NCBI GenBank assembly: GCA_963709075.1
Contig: CAVPUY010000014.1
Span: 1,116,001 to 1,180,000, forward strand
Reading direction: 5' to 3'
Source of the DNA: Palsa-506 sp963709075
Lineage (GTDB): Bacteria > Actinomycetota > Actinomycetes > Streptosporangiales > Streptosporangiaceae
DNA: 64,000 nt
Part shown: one piece after another, positions 17,616-27,773 of the stretch
How positions within the stretch are numbered: the first letter of the stretch is position 1
Layout: each line of letters starts with the position of its first letter
The notes under the pieces: model-generated
Told to the model about the DNA's origin: nothing
Databases searched by the model: none
The model's input: the letters and a program-made list of their open reading frames with translations, nothing else
Translations under genes and position numbers: made by a program

Positions 17616-17621
17616 TACCCT
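17616..17621 (+). promoter_or_regulatory. Putative -10 element (TACCCT) of a leaderless promoter
   Basis: TACCCT ends exactly 6 nt before the ATG at 17628. No ribosome-binding site lies between, which fits a leaderless message for the radical SAM gene. Confidence 0.4.
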
Positions 17622-17627
17622 GGGTGA

Positions 17628-19676
17628 ATGTCCGCGGACTCCGTCTACCCCCTGCTGGAACCGCTGCTCCCGTTGGTGCGCAAGCCGGTCCAGTACATCG
17701 GCGGCGAGCTGAACTCGGTCGTCAAGGACTGGGATGCCGCCGAGGTCCGGTGGGCGCTGATGTACCCGGACGCCTACGAGGTCGGCGCGGCGAACCAGGG
17801 CATCCAGATCCTCTACGAGGTGCTGAACGGCCGCGACGGCGTGCTCGCCGAGCGCACCTACAGCGTCTGGCCGGACCTGGAGGCACTGATGCGCGAGCAC
17901 CAGGTGCCGCAGTTCACCGTCGACGCGCACCGGCCGGTACGGGCCTTCGACGTGCTCGGCGTGAGCTTCGCGACCGAGCTCGGCTACACGAACCTGCTGA
18001 CCGCGCTCGACCTGGCCGGGATCCCGCTGAGCGCGGCTGACCGCGGCCCGGGCGACCCGGTGGTGCTGGCCGGCGGGCACGCTGCGTTCAACCCGGAGCC
18101 GATCGCCGAGTTCATCGACGGCGCCGTGCTCGGCGACGGCGAGCAGGCCGTGCTCACCATCACCGAGCTGGTCAGGAGCTGGAAGCGGGCCGGGCGGCCG
18201 GGCGGCCGGGACGGCCTGCTGCTGAGCATGGCCGCCGCTGGCGGCGTGTACGTGCCGCGCTTCTACGACGTGGACTACCGGCCGGACGGCGCGATCAGCC
18301 AGGTCACGCCGAACCGGCCAGGCGTCCCGCGCGCCGTCGCCAAGCACACCGTGATGGACCTGGACTCGTGGCCGTACCCGAGCAAGCCGCTGGTGCCGCT
18401 GGCCGAGACGGTGCACGAGCGGTTCAGCGTGGAGATCTTCCGCGGCTGCACCAGGGGCTGCCGGTTCTGCCAGGCCGGGATGATTACCCGCCCGGTCCGC
18501 GAGCGATCGGTCACCACGATCGGCGAGATGGTCGGCAAGGGACTGGCCGAGAGCGGATTCGGCGAGGTAGGGCTGCTCTCGCTGTCCAGCGCCGACCACA
18601 GCGAGATCAACGAGATCGCCACCGGCCTGGCCGACCAGTACGCGGGTACCAACACCGGGCTCTCGCTGCCCTCCACCCGGGTCGACGCGTTCAACATCAC
18701 GCTGGCCAACGAGCTGAGCAGGAACGGCAGGCGCTCCGGGCTGACGTTCGCGCCGGAAGGCGGCACCGACCGGATCCGCAAGGTGATCAACAAGATGGTC
18801 ACCGAGGAAGACCTGATCCAGACCGTCTCGATGGCGTACGCCAACGGCTGGCGGCAGGTAAAGCTCTACTTCATGTGCGGCCTGCCGACCGAGACCGACG
18901 AGGACGTGCTGGCCATCGCCCGGGTCGCGCGACGGGTGATCGAGGCGGGCCGCGCGGCCAGCGGCCGCCGTGACATCCGCTGCACCGTATCGATCGGCGG
19001 ATTCGTGCCCAAGCCGCACACGCCGTTCCAGTGGGCGGCGCAGTGTGATCACGAGACGGTCGACGCCCGGCTGCGCGCGCTGGGCCAGGCGCTGCGGGCC
19101 GACCGGAACTACGGCAAGGCGATCGGCTTCCGGTACCACGACGGCAGGCCGTCGGTGATCGAGGGGCTGCTGTCCCGAGGCGACCGCCGGGTATCAAGGG
19201 TGATCAGGGCCGCCTGGCAGGACGGCGCCAGGTTCGACGGGTGGAGCGAGCACTTCTCGTACGACCAGTGGGCGCGCTGCGCCGCCGAGGCGCTGGCCGC
19301 GGACGGCGTCGACCTGGCCTGGTACACCACCAGGCAGCGTGACTACGGCGAGGTGCTGCCGTGGGACCACCTCGACGCCGGGCTTGACCGGGACTGGCTG
19401 TGGCAGGACTGGCTGGCCGCCATCGACCCGGCCGGGGCAGCCGAGGTGGAGGACTGCCGCTGGACGCCGTGCTTCGAGTGCGGTGTCTGCCCGGCGATGG
19501 GGACCGAGATCCAGACCGGGCCCACCGGCGCGAAGCTGCTGCCGCTTGCCGTCAGCCCGGCGGCGCTGGCCGCTGACCCGGCGACCGCGGCAGCCGGCCC
19601 GGCGGCGGCGGGGCTGCGCCAGCCGGCCGGCCCCGGGGTTCCCGTTAATAATCCTGCTGCGCACGGCGGGGCGTAG
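17628..19676 (+). CDS. B12-binding-domain radical SAM protein (TIGR03960-type)
   Basis: 682 residues. An N-terminal cobalamin-binding-like domain (about residues 40-190) precedes the radical SAM domain with the cluster-binding cysteines C274-x3-C278-x2-C281 in RGCTRGCRFCQAG. A C-terminal extension carries a further Cys cluster (CFECGVCPAMG). Genes of this type are regularly followed by a DUF2344 partner and RNase E/G or ribosomal protein genes, as here. This suggests a role in RNA or ribosome modification, but no reaction is established as far as I know. Confidence 0.88.
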   Translation: MSADSVYPLLEPLLPLVRKPVQYIGGELNSVVKDWDAAEVRWALMYPDAYEVGAANQGIQILYEVLNGRDGVLAERTYSVWPDLEALMREHQVPQFTVDAHRPVRAFDVLGVSFATELGYTNLLTALDLAGIPLSAADRGPGDPVVLAGGHAAFNPEPIAEFIDGAVLGDGEQAVLTITELVRSWKRAGRPGGRDGLLLSMAAAGGVYVPRFYDVDYRPDGAISQVTPNRPGVPRAVAKHTVMDLDSWPYPSKPLVPLAETVHERFSVEIFRGCTRGCRFCQAGMITRPVRERSVTTIGEMVGKGLAESGFGEVGLLSLSSADHSEINEIATGLADQYAGTNTGLSLPSTRVDAFNITLANELSRNGRRSGLTFAPEGGTDRIRKVINKMVTEEDLIQTVSMAYANGWRQVKLYFMCGLPTETDEDVLAIARVARRVIEAGRAASGRRDIRCTVSIGGFVPKPHTPFQWAAQCDHETVDARLRALGQALRADRNYGKAIGFRYHDGRPSVIEGLLSRGDRRVSRVIRAAWQDGARFDGWSEHFSYDQWARCAAEALAADGVDLAWYTTRQRDYGEVLPWDHLDAGLDRDWLWQDWLAAIDPAGAAEVEDCRWTPCFECGVCPAMGTEIQTGPTGAKLLPLAVSPAALAADPATAAAGPAAAGLRQPAGPGVPVNNPAAHGGA

Positions 19677-20732
19677 ATGGCCCGTGCCGGGCCGGCTGGC
19701 CCGCCGCCCGCGCCGGTCGCCCAGCGACTCGTCATCCGGTACGCTAAAAGAGGCAGGATGCGTTTCGCGAGCCACCGGGACATCGCGCGCGCCGTCGAGC
19801 GGGGAGTACGGATCGCCGGATTGCCCATCGCCTATTCGGCGGGCTTTTCCCCGCACCCGAGGATTTCTTACGCGGGGGGAGCGCAGACGGGCGCCGCGAG
19901 CGAGGCTGAATACCTCGAGATTGCCCTGACCGCGCAGTGCGCAGCCGCCGAGGTGCAGGACCAGCTCGATGCTGCCCTGCCGAGCGGAATTGATGTGATT
20001 GACGTTTTCGAGATTACCGGCGCCCCGTCCGCTGGCCGGCTGGATGCTCTGCAGCTTGAGGCGTCCGACTGGGAGGTCGTGCTTCCCGGAGTGGAGCCCG
20101 CTGACGCGGCCCGCGCCGTCGAGGTGTTCCTCGCCGCCGGGACCGCCGAGGTGGAACGCCTGACCAGCAAGGGAACCCGGCGGGTGGATGCCCGTGCCGC
20201 CGTGGTATCGGTGGAGGTAGACCGGCGTGCCGCTGATGGGCGAGACGCCACATGTGCGATACTTCGAATGGTTGTTCGGCAGATGACGCCTGCCGTCCGG
20301 CCCGACGACATCCTGACCGCGCTCCGCCAGCTGGCGGCCCTCGCGCCATCGTCGCCTCCGCAGGTGACGCGGCTGGCGCAGGGGCCGATCGGCCGGGGGG
20401 CCGCTGCCGTACCGGCGTCCGCGCCCGGCTCGCCCGGGCCCGCGGGTTCCGCGGGGCCACACGTGGCCGCGGCGGCGGGCATCCAGCCGCCAGGCCGGCG
20501 CGCGGCACAGGGACAGGAAAAGACAACGCGCCCGGGACCGGAGTCCGCCGGATCAGGGGACACGGCACCAGCGAGCGCATACGACCAGCTCCCGCGTGGC
20601 GCGGAGGGCCCGGAAACGGACCTGCGCGCCCGGGAGCCTGACGGGAGATTGCCCGGATGCTCGAGATCGAGCCACAAGATAGCGAAACCGACAGCGGCCG
20701 GCCAGCAGAAACCAGCCAGCCCGCTGATGTAG
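19677..20732 (+). CDS. Radical-SAM-linked protein (DUF2344 / TIGR03936-type)
   Basis: 351 residues; the DUF2344 domain spans about residues 15-230, with the landmark RYAKRGRMRFASHRDIARAVER and GFSPHPRISYA. The start codon follows the previous stop directly, so the two proteins are made together. The last 130 residues are Pro/Gly/Ala-rich with no domain, and the final 76 bp overlap the start of the RNase E/G gene in another frame. Function unknown; probably the partner or substrate-binding component of the radical SAM enzyme. Confidence 0.82.
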   Translation: MARAGPAGPPPAPVAQRLVIRYAKRGRMRFASHRDIARAVERGVRIAGLPIAYSAGFSPHPRISYAGGAQTGAASEAEYLEIALTAQCAAAEVQDQLDAALPSGIDVIDVFEITGAPSAGRLDALQLEASDWEVVLPGVEPADAARAVEVFLAAGTAEVERLTSKGTRRVDARAAVVSVEVDRRAADGRDATCAILRMVVRQMTPAVRPDDILTALRQLAALAPSSPPQVTRLAQGPIGRGAAAVPASAPGSPGPAGSAGPHVAAAAGIQPPGRRAAQGQEKTTRPGPESAGSGDTAPASAYDQLPRGAEGPETDLRAREPDGRLPGCSRSSHKIAKPTAAGQQKPASPLM

Positions 20733-23700
20733 CAGGCAGCCAGGCCGCTGACGGCGGTACCGGGCGGGCCGGCCGAGGCGGCCGGGCCGCCCGGGGCAGC
20801 CGGTCCGGCGATGACGCCGGAGGCGGCAACCGCGGGCTGCTCAGGCGTGCCCGCCGCGCCGTGACCAAGGCGGCCGCGCTGCCGGTCACCGACCAGCCGG
20901 CCGCCGAGCCCTCGGCCGCCCAGCCGGCGGCCGGGAACTCGCCAGCAGGGCAGCCTGCTGCCGCCTCGCGGGCCGCCGCCCGGCAGCCGGCCGTGCCGCC
21001 GGTGGCGATGCCGGCGGCCGCGGCCGCCGGGCAGGCCGGCTCGCGCGCGACCAGGCCGGCCAGCGCGCCGGCCGCGGTTCCCGCGCCCGAGTTCACCACC
21101 ACGACCGCGCCGTCCGCCCCGGCGGCCGCCTTCCAGCCGCCGCTAGTGATCTTCCAGGCGCCTGAGCTCGGCACCGACGCCGGTCCCGGTGCGGCTGCCG
21201 CCCAGCGCGGCGGCCGCCGCAAGGCCGGAGCGGCGCCGGATCCGGACCAGGCAGCCGGCGCCGGACGGTGCCGCCGAGCAGGCCGGACCGCCGGACACGG
21301 ACCAGGAAGCCGAGGACGGCAGCGGATCCGCGACCGGCAAGCGCAGGCGCCGGGGCGGCCGCAGCCACGGCAAGGGCCGCGGCACCGCCGCCGATGACGC
21401 CGACGAGCCCGCCGAGTCCGCCGAGCCGGACGCCGCCGACGGCGCCCGCGCCCGCGGCGGGCGGCCGGCGGCGGACGCCGCCGACGACGGCGGGGGTGAC
21501 GACAGCGACGAGAACGACGATCAGGCCGGCGCGCCTGCCCGGCGCCGCCGGCGGCGGCGGCGCAGCGGGACCGCGGCCGACAGCGACTCGCGCGCGCCCG
21601 ATGACCCGCCGAACACCGTCGTGCACGTGCGCACGGCCCGCTCCGCCGCGGCCGACGAGCCGTCCGGCGACGTCAAGGGCGTGCGCGGCTCGACCAGGCT
21701 CGAGGCCAAGCGGCAGCGGCGGCGCGAGGGCCGCGAGTCCGGCCGCCGCCGCCCGCCGGTCATCACCGAGTCCGAGTTCCTGGCCCGGCGCGAGGCGGTC
21801 GACCGGGTCATGGTGGTCCGGCAGCACGGCGAGCGGACCCAGATAGCGGTGCTCGAGGACGGCGTCCTTGTCGAGCACTACGTGGACAAGGCCAGCCACC
21901 AGTCCTACGTCGGCAACGTCTACCTCGGCAAGGTGCAGAACGTGCTGCCCTCGATGGAGGCCGCGTTCGTCGACATCGGCAAGGGCCGGAACGCGGTGCT
22001 GTACGCCGGCGAGGTCAACTTCGACGCCAGCGGGCTGGAAGGCGAGTCCAAGCGGATCGAGTCCGCGCTCAAGTCCGGCCAGTCGATCCTCGTGCAGGCA
22101 ACCAAGGACCCGATCGGCCACAAGGGCGCCAGGCTCACCAGCCAGGTCAGCCTGCCCGGCCGGTACCTGGTCTTCGTGCCCGGCTCGGGGATGACCGGGA
22201 TCAGCAGGAAGCTGCCGGACACCGAGCGGGCCAGGCTCAAGCAGATCCTGAAGAAGGTCATGCCGGAGAACGCCGGCGTGATCGTCAGGACGGCGGCCGA
22301 GGGGGCCGCCGAGGAGGAGCTGGCGCAGGACGTCGCCCGGCTGTCGGCGCAGTGGGAGGCCATCGAGCAGAAGGCGAAGACGGCGACCGCCCCGGCACTG
22401 CTGTACAGCGAGCCTGATCTGACCATCAGGGTAGTCAGGGATATTTTTAACGAGGACTTCGCCAGCCTGGTCATCTCCAGCGACGGCGAGTGGGACATGG
22501 TGGACGAGTACGTCCGCTATGTCGCGCCGCACCTCGCCGAGCGGCTGCAGCCGCTGGGACAGCGACCAGGACGTGTTCGCCGCCTACCGGATCGACGAGC
22601 AGATCGCCAAGGCGCTTGACCGCAAGGTCTGGCTGCCAAGCGGCGGCTCGCTGGTGATCGACACGACCGAGGCCATGACGGTTATCGACGTGAACACGGG
22701 CAAGTTCACCGGTCACGGCGGCAACCTCGAGCAGACCGTCACCAGGAACAACCTGGAGGCCGCCGAGGAGATCGTCCGGCAGCTCCGGCTGCGTGACGTC
22801 GGCGGGATCATCGTCATCGACTTCATCGACATGGTGCTGGAGAGCAACCGCGACCTGGTGCTCAGGCGGCTACTCGAATGCCTGGCACGGGACCGCACCA
22901 AGCACCAGGTGGCCGAGGTCACCTCGCTCGGCCTGGTGCAGATGACGCGCAAGCGGGTCGGGTCCGGCCTGCTCGAGGCGTTCTCGGTGCCGTGCGAGCA
23001 GTGCAACGGGCGTGGCGTGCTCGTGTCGCTTGAGCCGGTTGAGCACACGCCGGCGACCGGCCAGCGTGGCCGGCCCGGCGAGGACGGCCAGGCCTGGCGG
23101 CGACGGCCAGAGCAAGAACGGCCGCCGCGGCGGCCGCGGTTCCGGCGGGTCCGGGCGGGGCCGGAAGGGAGACCAGACGGCGGCGGGCATGGCCGAAGTG
23201 GCAGGCGGCAAGCCCGCGGGCGCCGTGGCCGCGGCATCGGCCCAGGCTGACGACGCCCCGGCGGCGGACACCGCCCCGGCGGCGGACACCGCCCCGGCGG
23301 CGGACACCGCCCCGGCAGCGGACACCGCCCCGGCGGCGGACCAGCCAGCCAGGCCAGCGGGCCCGGTAGTCACCGTCGGCCCGGTAATGGTCAGCGGCGC
23401 CCCGGCCGGAACGGCAAGCACCGGGCCGGCCGCGACCGGTGAGACGGCTGTGACCGGCGAGCCGGGGGAAGCAGCGGGCCGGCGGAAGACGATCCGGCCG
23501 AGACCAGGCGCCCGGCTCGCCGGCGGCGCCGGGCGGCACCAGCCGCACAGGCCACGGATCCGCCCGCGCCGGATGTGCATGATCGGCCGGCCCAGGAGGC
23601 GCACGATCAGGCCAGGCCGCAGGAGGCCGGCCAGGGCAGCGGTCCCGGGGATGCCGGAACCAGCGGCGGCGACGGCGGGAACGGCGGCGTGGCGGGCGAT

Positions 23701-23736
23701 CAGGAGACCAGCGAGGCGCCGGCTGCGGCGATCTGA
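20657..23736 (+). CDS. rne: Ribonuclease E/G, split by four apparent single-base indels
   Basis: Reading across four shifts gives one RNase E/G-type protein of about 1025 residues. A long Ala/Pro and Arg-rich disordered N-terminus leads to the S1 domain (HQSYVGNVYLGKVQNVLPSM) and the catalytic RNase H-like/DNase I-like core (VIDTTEAMTVIDVNTGKFTG; IIVIDFIDM). The zinc-link (PCEQCNGRG) and a disordered C-terminal tail follow. Frame changes fall at 21260, 22551 and 23101 (one extra base each) and in the G-run 23464-23468 (one base short). The second one breaks the catalytic domain. Because RNase E is normally essential and homology continues on both sides of every break, sequence error is likelier than gene loss. 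The stop at 23736 follows QETSEAPAAAI. Confidence 0.85.
23261..23332 (+). repeat. Four 18-bp tandem repeats in the rne 3' tail (Ala-Ala-Asp-Thr-Ala-Pro)
   Basis: Units at 23261, 23279, 23297 and 23315 are identical but for one base. They encode a six-residue disordered repeat in the C-terminal tail of RNase E/G. Confidence 0.8.
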
Positions 23737-23897
23737 GCGGGCTTGTTGTCTGGTAGCCTTTGTGGTCGGCGCACAGGACAGGTCCGGCGGCATGCCGCCG
23801 GGTACGCGGTGCGCAAGTCAGCAGCCCGTTCGTATCGAAGTCGATGCTGATTCCGCGAGTCTCGCGGCGGGCCCGCATAAGGGAGAGAGAGTTCACG

Positions 23898-24239
23898 GTG
23901 TACGCGATCGTGCGCTGCGGCGGCAGGCAGGAGAAGGCGTCCGTCGATGACGTCCTTACCGTTGACAAGCTCGCCGGCGAGGTCGGATCCAGCCTGACGC
24001 TGCCCGCGGTGCTTGTCGTCGACGACGACAATGTCATCAGCGACCCGGCCGTGCTCGGCGGATACCAGGTCACCGCGGAGATCCTCGGCCCGGTCAGCGG
24101 GCCGAAGATCAACATGGTGCATTACAAGAACAAGACCGGCTACCGGCGCCGGCTTGGCCACCGGCAGAAGTACACGCAGCTGAAGATCACCAAGATCAGC
24201 GCCGAGAAGGCCAGCGCCAGTTCCGGCAAGGAGGGCTGA
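23898..24239 (+). CDS. rplU: 50S ribosomal protein L21
   Basis: 113 residues beginning MYAIVRCGGRQEKASV, a classic L21 N-terminus; the C-terminal HYKNKTGYRRRLGHRQKYTQLKI is the RNA-binding region. The start is GTG 23898 with GGGAGAG at 23881-23887. The 160-bp leader after rne holds a hairpin (CCGGCGGCATGCCGCCGG) and a TAGCCT that could be a -10 element. L21 and L27 are co-transcribed, one base apart. A short Ser/Ala/Lys tail is normal for actinobacteria. Confidence 0.97.
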   Translation: MYAIVRCGGRQEKASVDDVLTVDKLAGEVGSSLTLPAVLVVDDDNVISDPAVLGGYQVTAEILGPVSGPKINMVHYKNKTGYRRRLGHRQKYTQLKITKISAEKASASSGKEG

Positions 24240-24240
24240 G

Positions 24241-24519
24241 ATGGCACACAAGAAGGGCGCCTCGTCCAGCCGGAACGGCCGGGACTCCAACGCCCAGCGA
24301 CTCGGCGTCAAGCGCTTCGGCGGCCAGGTCGTCGGGGCCGGCGAGATCATCGTCCGGCAGCACGGCACCCACTTCCACCCCGGCCCCGGCGTCGGCCGCG
24401 GCGGGGACGACACCTTGTTCGCCCTGGTCAGCGGGAAGGTGGAGTTCGGCACCCGGCGGGGACGGCGCGCCATCAGCGTGATCCCTGTCGCGGACGCCGT
24501 CGCCGAACAGGCCGGCTAG
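24241..24519 (+). CDS. rpmA: 50S ribosomal protein L27
   Basis: 92 residues; N-terminus MAHKKGASSSRNGRDSNAQR is diagnostic of L27, whose flexible N-terminus reaches towards the peptidyl-transferase centre. It starts one base after the rplU stop. The C-terminus is slightly longer than average. A strong inverted repeat follows. Confidence 0.97.
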   Translation: MAHKKGASSSRNGRDSNAQRLGVKRFGGQVVGAGEIIVRQHGTHFHPGPGVGRGGDDTLFALVSGKVEFGTRRGRRAISVIPVADAVAEQAG

Positions 24520-24547
24520 GCCCGCGGCGGCAGCACGCCAGGCATCG

Positions 24548-24585
24548 CATCGAGGGCGGACCGGGTCGCCGGTCCGCCCTCGATG
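24548..24585 (+). terminator. Strong hairpin between rpmA and obgE
   Basis: CATCGAGGGCGGACC (24548-24562) is perfectly complementary to 24571-24585 with an 8-nt loop. No T-run follows, so it may be a factor-independent terminator of the U-less actinobacterial type, or an attenuating structure before obgE. Confidence 0.65.
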
Positions 24586-24616
24586 TGCGTATTCGAGAAA
24601 CGAAGGAGGTGCGGGA

Positions 24617-25982
24617 ATGGCTGAGTTCGCTGACCAGGCTGAGGTGCGCGTGCAGGCGGGAGACGGCGGCCATGGCTGCGCCTCGATCCACCGGGAGAAG
24701 TTCAAGCCGCTTGGCGGCCCGGACGGGGGTAACGGCGGCCGCGGCGGCAACGTGATCATCGAAGTCGACCCGGGCGCGGTGACGCTGCTCGACTTCCACC
24801 GCAGGCCGCTGCGGCGGGCAGGCAGCGGCAAGCCGGGAGCCGGCGTCCAACCGGAGCGGCGCCGAGGGCGCGGACCTCGTGCTCCGGGTGCCGGAGGGCA
24901 CCGTGGTCAAGACCAGGGATGGCGAGGTCCTCGCCGACCTGATCGGGGCCGGCACCAGGTTCATCGCCGCGCAGGGCGGCCGTGGCGGCCTGGGGAACGC
25001 AGCGCTGGCCTCGGCTAGGCGCAAGGCGCCCGGGTTCGCGCTCCGCGGCGAGCCAGGCGTCGCCAGGACCCTGGTGCTCGAGCTCAAGACGGTCGCCGAC
25101 GCGGGGCTTGTCGGCTTCCCGAACGCGGGCAAGTCCTCGCTCATCGCGGTGCTGTCAGCGGCCCGGCCTAAGATCGCCAACTACCCGTTCACCACCCTGA
25201 TCCCGCACCTCGGCGTCGCCGAGGCGGGGGAGACCCAATTCGTGGTCGCCGACGTGCCCGGGCTCATCCCCGGCGCGAGCCACGGGAAGGGCCTGGGACT
25301 CGACTTCCTCCGGCACGTAGAGCGGTGCACGGTCCTGGTGCACGTGCTCGACTGCGCGGTCGAGGAGCCCGGCCGGGAACCGCTCGCCGACCTGGCCGTG
25401 ATCGAGCGGGAACTCGCCGCCTACGAGGCCGCCACCGGCGCCTTCCTGCGCGACCGGCCGAGGATCGTCGCGCTCAACAAGATCGACGTGCCAGCCGCCC
25501 GCGAGCGGGCGGACCAGGTGGCGCCGGTGCTCGCGGACCGCGGGCTTACCGTGTGCCGGGTCTCGGCGGCGACCAAGGAGGGACTGCGCGAATTCGCGTT
25601 CGCGCTGGCCAGCGTGATCTCAGCGGCCCGCGCCGCCGCGCCGGCGCCCGAGCCGACCCGGCTGGTCATCCGGCCAGAGCCGGTCGCCGGGCCAGAGTTC
25701 GAGGTGGTCAGGACCGGCGAGAACAGCTTCCGCGTCCGCGGCGAGAAGCCGCGCCGGTGGATACTGCAGACCGACTTCAGCAACGACGAGGCGGTCGGGT
25801 ACCTGGCCGACCGGCTGGCCAAGCTCGGGATCGAGGACGCGCTGGCCGCCGCCGGGGCGGCACCCGGCGCCGAGGTGCTGATCGGCGAGGAGTCCAACGA
25901 GGTCGTGTTCGACTGGGATCCGGACCTGCCGACGGGGGCAGGTTTCGGCCCGCGCGGCACCGACCGCCGCCTCTCCGGCTGA
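24617..25982 (+). CDS. obgE: GTPase ObgE/CgtA, with one apparent base insertion
   Basis: Ribosome-assembly and stress GTPase of about 454 residues when read across one shift. The N-terminal Obg fold is glycine-rich (GGNGGRGGNVIIEVD), the G domain has GFPNAGKSSLI (G1), DVPGLIPGA (G3) and NKIDV (G4), and an OCT domain ends the protein. At about 24845 one extra base interrupts the conserved stretch that should read GKPGAG-SNRSGAEGADLVL; the frame change falls exactly there. Obg is essential in most bacteria, so an error in the sequence is likelier than a pseudogene. An AAGGAGG ribosome-binding site lies about 9 nt before ATG 24617. Confidence 0.9.
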
Positions 25983-26046
25983 CCCGGTCAATCCCGGCAC
26001 GGCCCCCGATCGGGCAGCGCCGCCACAGCGTGCGAAAGACGGACCA

Positions 26047-26856
26047 CTAACTCCTCGGCGGGCCGCCGAGTACGCGCTGTACCTCGTCGTAGCCGACTGG
26101 GCCGGCTGGTGCCGCCGGTGACTCGGCTGCTTCCGCTGCGGCCCGGAGCGCGGCGCCGAGCGCGGCCCGGTAGAGCGCTGAGCCGGTGCTAACCCGGGCA
26201 ACGCCAGCGGCGGCCAGATCAGCCAGCCTGGTACCCGGCTGCCAGAGCACATTCAGCGGTAGGCCGGCCGCGGCGGCCACCGCGGCGGTATCGGCCTGGC
26301 CGGTGAGCCCGGGGACGAACACGCCGTGCGCGCCGGCCTCGCGGTAGGCGGCCAGCCGCCGCAGCGTCTCGCCGAGCCGCTCCGGCAGGGCCGGCGTCCG
26401 CAGCCAGTACGTGTCGGTTCGGGCGTTCACGAACAGCCCGGGCACCGCTGCCACGACCGCCGCGATCACTGCGGCGTGCAGGTCGGCCGGGCGCAGCCCG
26501 CCGCCGGGCAGGCCGTCCTCGAGGTTGATGCCAGCGACCCCGGCATCGGCCAGCCGGGCAGCCAGTGCGGCGACCGCCGCCGGATCGTCGGAGAATCCTC
26601 CTTCGGCGTCCACGGTGACCGGCACCCGCAGCCGCCCGGCCAGCACGCAGCCCAGGTCAAGCGCGACGTCGCGGCCGGCCCCGGCAGCGTCAGGCAGGCC
26701 GGCGACGGCGTTCACGCCGAGGCTGGTCGTTGCGACGGCGGCGAATCCGGCCTCCTGCAGGAGCAGCGCGGATGCCACGTCCCATGCGTTCGGCAGCACG
26801 ATCGGCCGCTGGCCGTGATGCAGGGCGGCAAAGGTCTCACCGGGTGTCACTGTCAC
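26047..26856 (-). CDS. Isocitrate lyase / PEP mutase superfamily protein (copy 1)
   Basis: 269 residues, TIM-barrel family that forms or breaks C-C or C-P bonds next to carboxylates. Landmarks are NAWDVASALLLQEAGF near the N-terminus, VTVDAEGGFSDD (metal-binding acidic loop), INLEDG and FVNARTDTYW. The substrate cannot be told from sequence; homologues annotated 2-methylisocitrate lyase or carboxyphosphonoenolpyruvate mutase share these motifs. Start GTG 26856. It is divergent from an ArsR-type gene 102 bp away. A second family member lies at 29333. Confidence 0.82.
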   Translation of the reverse strand: MTVTPGETFAALHHGQRPIVLPNAWDVASALLLQEAGFAAVATTSLGVNAVAGLPDAAGAGRDVALDLGCVLAGRLRVPVTVDAEGGFSDDPAAVAALAARLADAGVAGINLEDGLPGGGLRPADLHAAVIAAVVAAVPGLFVNARTDTYWLRTPALPERLGETLRRLAAYREAGAHGVFVPGLTGQADTAAVAAAAGLPLNVLWQPGTRLADLAAAGVARVSTGSALYRAALGAALRAAAEAAESPAAPAGPVGYDEVQRVLGGPPRS

Positions 26857-26946
26857 CCCCCGGCGGATAGCCGGGTCTGACTTCGGGCTTCATGTTCCCT
26901 GAACGTAGCCGCGGACGCTTCGGCGCAGGCCGAACTTTGGCCGGCC

Positions 26947-26952
26947 TACAGT
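26947..26952 (+). promoter_or_regulatory. Putative -10 element (TACAGT) of a leaderless promoter
   Basis: TACAGT ends 6 nt before the ATG at 26959, in the 102-bp divergent intergenic region. An operator for the regulator could overlap here, but I see no clear palindrome. Confidence 0.4.
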
Positions 26953-26958
26953 GGCCAG

Positions 26959-27720
26959 ATGAGCCGATCCCGCATCGCCGAGCTCGGCACCCTGCTCGGC
27001 GACCCGACCCGGGCGCAGCTGCTCGACCTGCTGCTTGATGGCCGGGCGAGCACAGTCGGGGAACTCGCCATATCCAGCCACGTCGCGATGTCCACCACGA
27101 GCGAGCACCTGGGCCGACTGCTCGACGCCGGCCTTGTCCGGGTGCACGCCCAGGGGCGGCACCGGTATTACCGGCTGGCCAGCCCGGAGGTGGCCGGCCT
27201 GCTCGAGGCCATGGAGGCGCTGCCGCTACCCGGCGCGGCCGCCGTTCCGGATGATCCCGGCGCTGGCCAGCCGCATGCCCCGGCGGGAAACGCACTGCAG
27301 CCGGGCAGCCGCACCCCGGCGGAGCTCAGGTTCGCCCGCACCTGCTACGACCATCTGGCCGGCAGCCTGGCCGTCGCGCTGCATTCGCTGCTGATCGCCG
27401 AGGATGATGACGGCACGCCCGAGCTTGCCCCGCACGCGCCTGCCGCCCTGGCAGTGCTGGGCGTGGACGGTAACCAGCCGCCGGGCAGCCGGCGGCCCCG
27501 GCTGCGTAACTGCCTGGACTGGTCGGAGCGCAGACCGCACCTGGCCGGCGCGACCGGTGCCGCACTGCTCGCCTGCCTGCTGGAACGCGGCTGGCTGGTC
27601 CGCCGGCGCACCCCGCGCGCCGTGCGACTGACCAGGGCGGGCCGCGGCGCGCTGGCCGACGCGTTCGGCCCGCATCCCTGCTGGGCACCGCTGGCCGGCC
27701 AGCAGGGGCTGCGCAGCTGA
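26959..27720 (+). CDS. ArsR/SmtB-type winged-helix transcriptional regulator with extra C-terminal domain
   Basis: 253 residues. The first 80 form a winged helix (LLGDPTRAQLLDLLLDG; VAMSTTSEHLGRLLDAGLVRVHAQGRHRYYRLA), as in ArsR proteins. Residues from about 120 hold a conserved second domain (CYDHLAGSLAVALHSLL; LDWSERRPHLAGATGAALLACLLERGW). This long form is common in actinobacteria. No metal-binding Cys motif (CxC) is visible, so it may not be a metal sensor. It is divergent from the PEP-mutase-like gene and probably controls it and itself. Confidence 0.82.
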   Translation: MSRSRIAELGTLLGDPTRAQLLDLLLDGRASTVGELAISSHVAMSTTSEHLGRLLDAGLVRVHAQGRHRYYRLASPEVAGLLEAMEALPLPGAAAVPDDPGAGQPHAPAGNALQPGSRTPAELRFARTCYDHLAGSLAVALHSLLIAEDDDGTPELAPHAPAALAVLGVDGNQPPGSRRPRLRNCLDWSERRPHLAGATGAALLACLLERGWLVRRRTPRAVRLTRAGRGALADAFGPHPCWAPLAGQQGLRS

Positions 27721-27773
27721 CCCGGATCGCGCAGGCGTAACTGGATCGCCGGCCCGGCCGGATCGCGCCGGGC

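Noticed and set aside
16440..19139. 899-codon minus-strand frame across rodA and the radical SAM gene
   Set aside because: Same codon-bias shadow; His/Gln/Asp-rich composition and no domain.
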